9,732 nucleotides of DNA from Actinobacteria bacterium BACL4 MAG-120820-bin23 (GTDB taxonomy: Bacteria > Actinomycetota > Actinomycetes > Nanopelagicales > Nanopelagicaceae). The stretch lies in contig LIBD01000026.1 of assembly GCA_001437855.1 (NCBI GenBank), positions 1-9,732 on the forward strand, in the 5' to 3' direction. Below, in pieces: positions 7,120 through 9,732 of this stretch. The position numbers were made by a program, and so were the translations under genes. The notes under the pieces are model-generated. The model was not told the DNA's origin and ran no database searches. It saw nothing but the letters and a program-made list of their open reading frames with translations. Numbering within the stretch: position 1 is the stretch's first letter; each line of letters opens with the position of its first letter.

Positions 7120-7827
7120 CTAAAGAACTCTAGCTATTGAAAAGCCGTAATCTACAAAGAGTGATTGACCTGAAATTGCCGTATTTTCTTCGCATCCAAG
7201 CAGATAGGTGGCGCTAGCGACATCACTTGGTATCACCATTTTATGTCCTGGGGTTTGCCACTGCACATTTTCTATCTGTTCTGGCTTAAGTAATCCTCTG
7301 GCCATAGGTGAGTCCACTACTCCTGGTAGCAAGCCATTTACCAAAATACTTTTAGCATTTCCCAAATCAACTGCCATAGATCTAACTAAGCCACCAACTG
7401 CAGCTTTAGTAACGGTATAAGACATCTTGTCTTGACGGGTTAATTGCTCCCAGAATGAGCTCAAAATAACAATCTTTGCTTTATGCTTAATTAAATTATG
7501 ATAAATTAATGCTTTAGTTGTTTCGCTGATAAAAGTTACATTTGCCTCAAATAATCTATTGAAATCCTCTAAAGAGTTATTTATAACTGAGTCATTTATA
7601 TTTGCTCCTTGCGCAAAAACTACAGCATCAAATAATTCACCCTTTAATAGCTCTGGTACTGGAGCTTCAGTTACTGGCAATAGGAATTGATCCTTTGGAT
7701 TAGTAACTTTGCGAACACCGTAAGTTACCTCATAGCCTTTTTCTTTAAACTTATCTGCAATAGCAGTTCCTAATACGCCAGTGCCACCAAATATTAAGAG
7801 TTTTAAGTTGCCGAGGTACTCATTTAT
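7120..7827 (-). CDS. short-chain dehydrogenase/reductase (SDR) with an apparent ATA start codon
   Basis: The full open frame encodes about 235 residues of an SDR. Numbering from the ATA at 7827: nucleotide-binding GGTGVLG at 14-20, Ser123/124 (ILSSFW), catalytic Tyr137 and Lys141 (SYTVTK), and a 'VNGLLPGVVDSPM' loop. It should oxidise an alcohol or reduce a ketone with NAD(P). No ATG, GTG or TTG lies between the upstream in-frame stop (7833-7831) and the binding motif. The first in-frame TTG (7680) would delete the Rossmann beta-alpha unit. The ATG at 7823 is in another frame and meets a stop after six codons. ATA at 7827-7825 overlaps the preceding TAA as ATAA, mirroring the ATGA overlap further down the operon. 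A sequencing error or a genuine mutation is possible. The frame is otherwise intact, so I do not call it a pseudogene. Confidence 0.75.
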   Translation of the reverse strand: MNEYLGNLKLLIFGGTGVLGTAIADKFKEKGYEVTYGVRKVTNPKDQFLLPVTEAPVPELLKGELFDAVVFAQGANINDSVINNSLEDFNRLFEANVTFISETTKALIYHNLIKHKAKIVILSSFWEQLTRQDKMSYTVTKAAVGGLVRSMAVDLGNAKSILVNGLLPGVVDSPMARGLLKPEQIENVQWQTPGHKMVIPSDVASATYLLGCEENTAISGQSLFVDYGFSIARVL

Positions 7828-8747
7828 TTTTTAAATCCATATCTATCTAAGATCGCTTTACTAATCGCTGCCCGGCGTACTCGCTCTTTGGCGGTTGACT
7901 CAACTAATCCTTGAATATGAGCTCCTGATGGATAAAGTCCAGGGGAGTTTCTAATAGTAAATTTCAAATAGATCGGGGCAGCTACTCGAACTAAATCTGG
8001 TGTTTCATAGTGGCGAACTGCGCCACCAAAATCATCTGGGCCTTCAACATAGATATCAACTGGAATAGCTACTTGTGATCTAATTGCTGAGATTTGTTGC
8101 AAAGATAAATCAGTTGCCAAATTCAGAGTCGAAGCCCCTAAATCCTCAAGCAGTGCAGCAGTTGCCGGGTTATTACACACTAAGGCAACTGAAGTTTTAA
8201 GGATTAACTCTTTTGGTAGATCTCCCTTAACTTTTGCTTGCCCTAAAACTTTAAGTAAACCAAGATCGCCAACCAACACACTACGTAATCCTAAGTTAAC
8301 GCCATGGATTACATCCTCTAATGCGTATCTAAGTTGATCAGCTCCGCGAAGTGTTGGCGAAGCAATTACACCAGCTGAAGCTGATACCTGCTTTCCAATA
8401 TCCCAAGCCGCTCTTGGACCTACAAATAAACAGACCTCAATTTTTTCCTTTTTCCCAATTGCCACCATCTGCTTAATTTCAGCATCGGTTTGCATCATAA
8501 TTCCAGAGCCTTGGGAGATTCGGTGAATGATTAATTTATGTTTTTTGGCCTCATCTACTACGGTTTTAAATGCAATTGGGCCTTCAACAGATGGAATCTC
8601 AATTTTATAACGTGAGCCATCGGCAAATCTTTTGGCTGATTCTGGTAATGCATCCGCATCTTGAGATTGAATTTTTTGCTTATTTAAAATTCCAATTGAG
8701 CGCTTCATTGGACCTTTTGGATCTCGGGTACTTGGCCAATTTGCCAT
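7824..8747 (-). CDS. U32-peptidase-like TIM-barrel protein, probably a metabolic enzyme
   Basis: The product is 307 residues from ATG 8747, supported by GGAG five bases upstream; an upstream TTG at 8762 lacks such a site. There is no signal peptide or membrane segment. The part from about residue 155 to 235 follows the U32 'peptidase' pattern: VLVGDLGLL, ILKTSVALVCNNPATAALL, then LGASTLNLATDLSLQQI and a strand IPVDIYVEG. The Cys-containing U32 signature expected after that strand is absent (EGPDDFGG instead), so proteolysis is unlikely. It is the first gene of the operon with an SDR, a kinase and an enolase paralogue. A role in sugar-acid or small-molecule chemistry is inferred from context only. 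Its C-terminal Lys-Lys-stop (A6 run, TAA) overlaps the putative ATA start of the SDR gene. Confidence 0.7.
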   Translation of the reverse strand: MANWPSTRDPKGPMKRSIGILNKQKIQSQDADALPESAKRFADGSRYKIEIPSVEGPIAFKTVVDEAKKHKLIIHRISQGSGIMMQTDAEIKQMVAIGKKEKIEVCLFVGPRAAWDIGKQVSASAGVIASPTLRGADQLRYALEDVIHGVNLGLRSVLVGDLGLLKVLGQAKVKGDLPKELILKTSVALVCNNPATAALLEDLGASTLNLATDLSLQQISAIRSQVAIPVDIYVEGPDDFGGAVRHYETPDLVRVAAPIYLKFTIRNSPGLYPSGAHIQGLVESTAKERVRRAAISKAILDRYGFKK

Positions 8748-8752
8748 GAATG

Positions 8753-8756
8753 CTCC
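8753..8756 (-). promoter_or_regulatory. Shine-Dalgarno site GGAG of the U32-like gene
   Basis: On the minus strand GGAG is followed by CATTC and then ATG at 8747. This favours the 8747 start over TTG 8762. Confidence 0.65.
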
Positions 8757-8769
8757 ATTCAAATCATTT

Positions 8770-8796
8770 TTGATTTAACTGTTGGGCAAGTATAAT
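8770..8796 (+). promoter_or_regulatory. promoter of the plus-strand SDR gene with perfect TATAAT
   Basis: TATAAT at 8791-8796 matches the -10 consensus exactly. TTGATT at 8770-8775 is a possible -35 with a short 15-bp spacer. The ATG at 8806 is only 9 nt after the -10, so transcription should begin at or within a few bases of the start codon and the message would be leaderless or nearly so. Confidence 0.65.
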
Positions 8797-8816
8797 CGGA
8801 TAATAATGAGTGACAA
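8789..8816 (-). promoter_or_regulatory. promoter of the U32-like/SDR/kinase/enolase operon
   Basis: On the minus strand TTGTCA (8816-8811) is separated by 16 bp from TATACT (8794-8789). Each box is one base from consensus. Transcription would start near 8783, giving a leader of about 35 nt with the GGAG site. The -10 overlaps the TATAAT of the divergent SDR gene, and the -35 lies inside that gene's first codons. Confidence 0.6.
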
Positions 8817-9582
8817 CAGCGCATTTGAGAACACCTCCTATCAGGACCAGGTAGTAATCGTTACTGGGGCAGCAAGTGGGATTGGCAGATCTGCAGCACA
8901 ATTAATCGCTGCTCGGGGAGCTAAGGTCATTTGCGTAGATTTAAATCAATCTGGCTTAGATGAGGTAGTAGCAAGTATTACCTCTGCTGGTAATTATGCC
9001 GAGAGCGCTCTACTAGATATTTCAAACCAAAGTGCGATCAAAGATTTTATAACCTCAAGTGCAGGTAAGCATAAGAGAATTGATGCCTTAATTAATTGTG
9101 CTGGCTACCCAGGACCTACCGGAAAATTTGTTGAAGATATGAATTGGGATGATTATCAAAAGGTAATTGCAGTTAATTTGTTTGGTGCAATTTGGCTGAC
9201 TCAATTTGTGCTACCAATTATGAAAAAGCAAAAGTATGGTCGAATTGTTCAAGTTGCTTCGATTGCCGGTAAAGAGGGCAACCCAAAGATGGCCCCATAC
9301 AACACAGCAAAATCTGGCTTGATCGGTTTTGTTAAAGGTGTGGCAAAAGAGGTGGCCACCGATGGCATCACTATTAACTCACTTGCGCCGGCAGTAATTG
9401 CTACGCCAATAAATGTAAACACGGCTAAGGAAACTTTGGATTATATGATTTCAAAGATTCCAGCTGGCCGATTAGGTGAGCCCAATGAAGTAGCTGAGAT
9501 GATTGCCTTTATGGGATCTAAAGCATGCTCATTTACAACTGGCTTTACCTTTGATATTTCAGGTGGCCGAGCTACTTACTAA
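8806..9582 (+). CDS. NAD-dependent SDR, 2-keto-3-deoxy-L-sugar-acid dehydrogenase-like
   Basis: The product is 258 residues from ATG 8806. A TTG 24 bases upstream would put the TATAAT box inside the gene, so it is rejected. Classical SDR motifs are present: TGAASGIG (20-27), Asp45 after beta-2 indicating NAD rather than NADP, NCAG (97-100), and catalytic Ser152, Tyr165 and Lys169. The segments AGKEGNPKMAPYNTAKSG, KIPAGRLGEPNEVAEM and the ending CSFTTGFTFDISGGRATY closely recall 2-dehydro-3-deoxy-L-rhamnonate/fuconate 4-dehydrogenases, which make the 2,4-diketo acid that FAH-family hydrolases split. Such a hydrolase candidate lies at 2144-3007, so the two may act in sequence; this is inference. 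It shares an overlapping divergent promoter with the operon. Its stop overlaps the end of the next minus-strand frame. Confidence 0.8.
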   Translation: MSDNSAFENTSYQDQVVIVTGAASGIGRSAAQLIAARGAKVICVDLNQSGLDEVVASITSAGNYAESALLDISNQSAIKDFITSSAGKHKRIDALINCAGYPGPTGKFVEDMNWDDYQKVIAVNLFGAIWLTQFVLPIMKKQKYGRIVQVASIAGKEGNPKMAPYNTAKSGLIGFVKGVAKEVATDGITINSLAPAVIATPINVNTAKETLDYMISKIPAGRLGEPNEVAEMIAFMGSKACSFTTGFTFDISGGRATY

Positions 9583-9732
9583 TCTTTACTTAGATTTACC
9601 TTGCCGTGTAAGCGTTTAATCAAGGAAACTAATATTTTTTCTGAAAGTTTAGTTCGCTTAAATGAGGTAAATTTCAACGGAATCTTAAACTTCGTTTTTA
9701 CAACTGTGCGCGCATATGTGTATTCAAGTAAT
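9579..9732 (-). CDS. possible 3' end of an unrecognised minus-strand gene
   Basis: A minus-strand frame is open from the window edge to a TAG at 9581-9579, giving 50 residues that are rich in lysine and end in KRLHGKVNLSKD. I do not recognise it. In its favour, its stop would overlap the convergent SDR stop by 4 bp, as at the other convergent junctions here. Against it, the opposite strand is also open across the same stretch (without a clear start), so coding strand is not proven. Confidence 0.4.
   Translation of the reverse strand, partial: LLEYTYARTVVKTKFKIPLKFTSFKRTKLSEKILVSLIKRLHGKVNLSKD

Noticed and set aside
7804..7823. ATG at 7823 as the start of the operon SDR
   Set aside because: It directly follows the U32-like stop but reads M-S-T-S-A-T and then TAA, and is out of frame with the Rossmann motif. 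It would work only with a one-base indel, whereas the ATA start needs no indel.
7827..7832. Programmed -1 frameshift on the A6 run joining the U32-like protein to the SDR
   Set aside because: The SDR frame is indeed -1 relative to the upstream gene and a slip on AAA-AAA would fuse them. But the context is not a full slippery heptamer, I see no downstream stem-loop, and an ordinary stop-start overlap explains the layout more simply.
9583..9732. Plus-strand open frame after the SDR stop
   Set aside because: It is open to the window edge but has no good start or ribosome site near its beginning; the minus-strand frame fits the local convergent pattern better, though neither is proven.

Overview
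The window looks like part of a small, AT-rich, tightly packed actinobacterial chromosome. The main taxonomic clue is a 106-residue protein at 242-562 of a family I know almost only from Actinobacteria (start MSPRRNKPKGK, core YRCPGCDQLIP, end RNAPKY). Very short intergenic gaps, overlapping stop codons at gene ends and start sites that look leaderless would fit a streamlined planktonic lineage such as the freshwater acI group (Nanopelagicales). That placement is inference, not shown by any single base.

Layout. (1) 1-562: the N-terminal 61 codons of an ABC transporter ATPase (minus strand), divergent from the small actinobacterial protein. (2) 617-4854: three sugar-acid catabolism genes. They are an aldehyde dehydrogenase of the 2-oxoglutarate-semialdehyde type (+), a fumarylacetoacetate-hydrolase (FAH) family enzyme (-) and an IlvD/Edd-type sugar-acid dehydratase (+). 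The last two diverge from a short control region holding two 5-5-5 inverted repeats. (3) 4851-8747: a four-gene minus-strand operon, transcribed in the order U32-like TIM barrel, short-chain dehydrogenase (SDR), MtnK/APH-fold kinase, enolase paralogue. (4) 8806-9582: a second, different SDR (+) with the C-terminal signature of 2-keto-3-deoxy-L-sugar-acid dehydrogenases, divergent from the operon. (5) 9579-9732: the 3' end of a possible minus-strand gene.

How the genes may work together. The dehydratase would turn an aldonic acid into a 2-keto-3-deoxy acid. From there two known non-phosphorylating routes are represented. One is a Weimberg-type route, in which an FAH-fold enzyme dehydrates to 2-oxoglutarate semialdehyde and the aldehyde dehydrogenase gives 2-oxoglutarate. 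The other is a diketo route, in which the plus-strand SDR oxidises C4 and the FAH enzyme cleaves the 2,4-diketo acid to pyruvate plus a hydroxy acid. The operon in (3) is the least explained part. A kinase translationally coupled to an enolase paralogue with altered active-site residues (the usual catalytic Glu is Asp166 and the usual phosphate-side His is Ala368) suggests a phosphorylated acid other than 2-phosphoglycerate is processed there.

Two details deserve attention. The operon SDR has no ATG, GTG or TTG before its nucleotide-binding motif; its only plausible start is an ATA in an ATAA overlap with the preceding stop. The operon and the plus-strand SDR are served by divergent promoters whose -10 boxes overlap. 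No RNA genes, CRISPR arrays, insertion sequences or integrase genes were seen.
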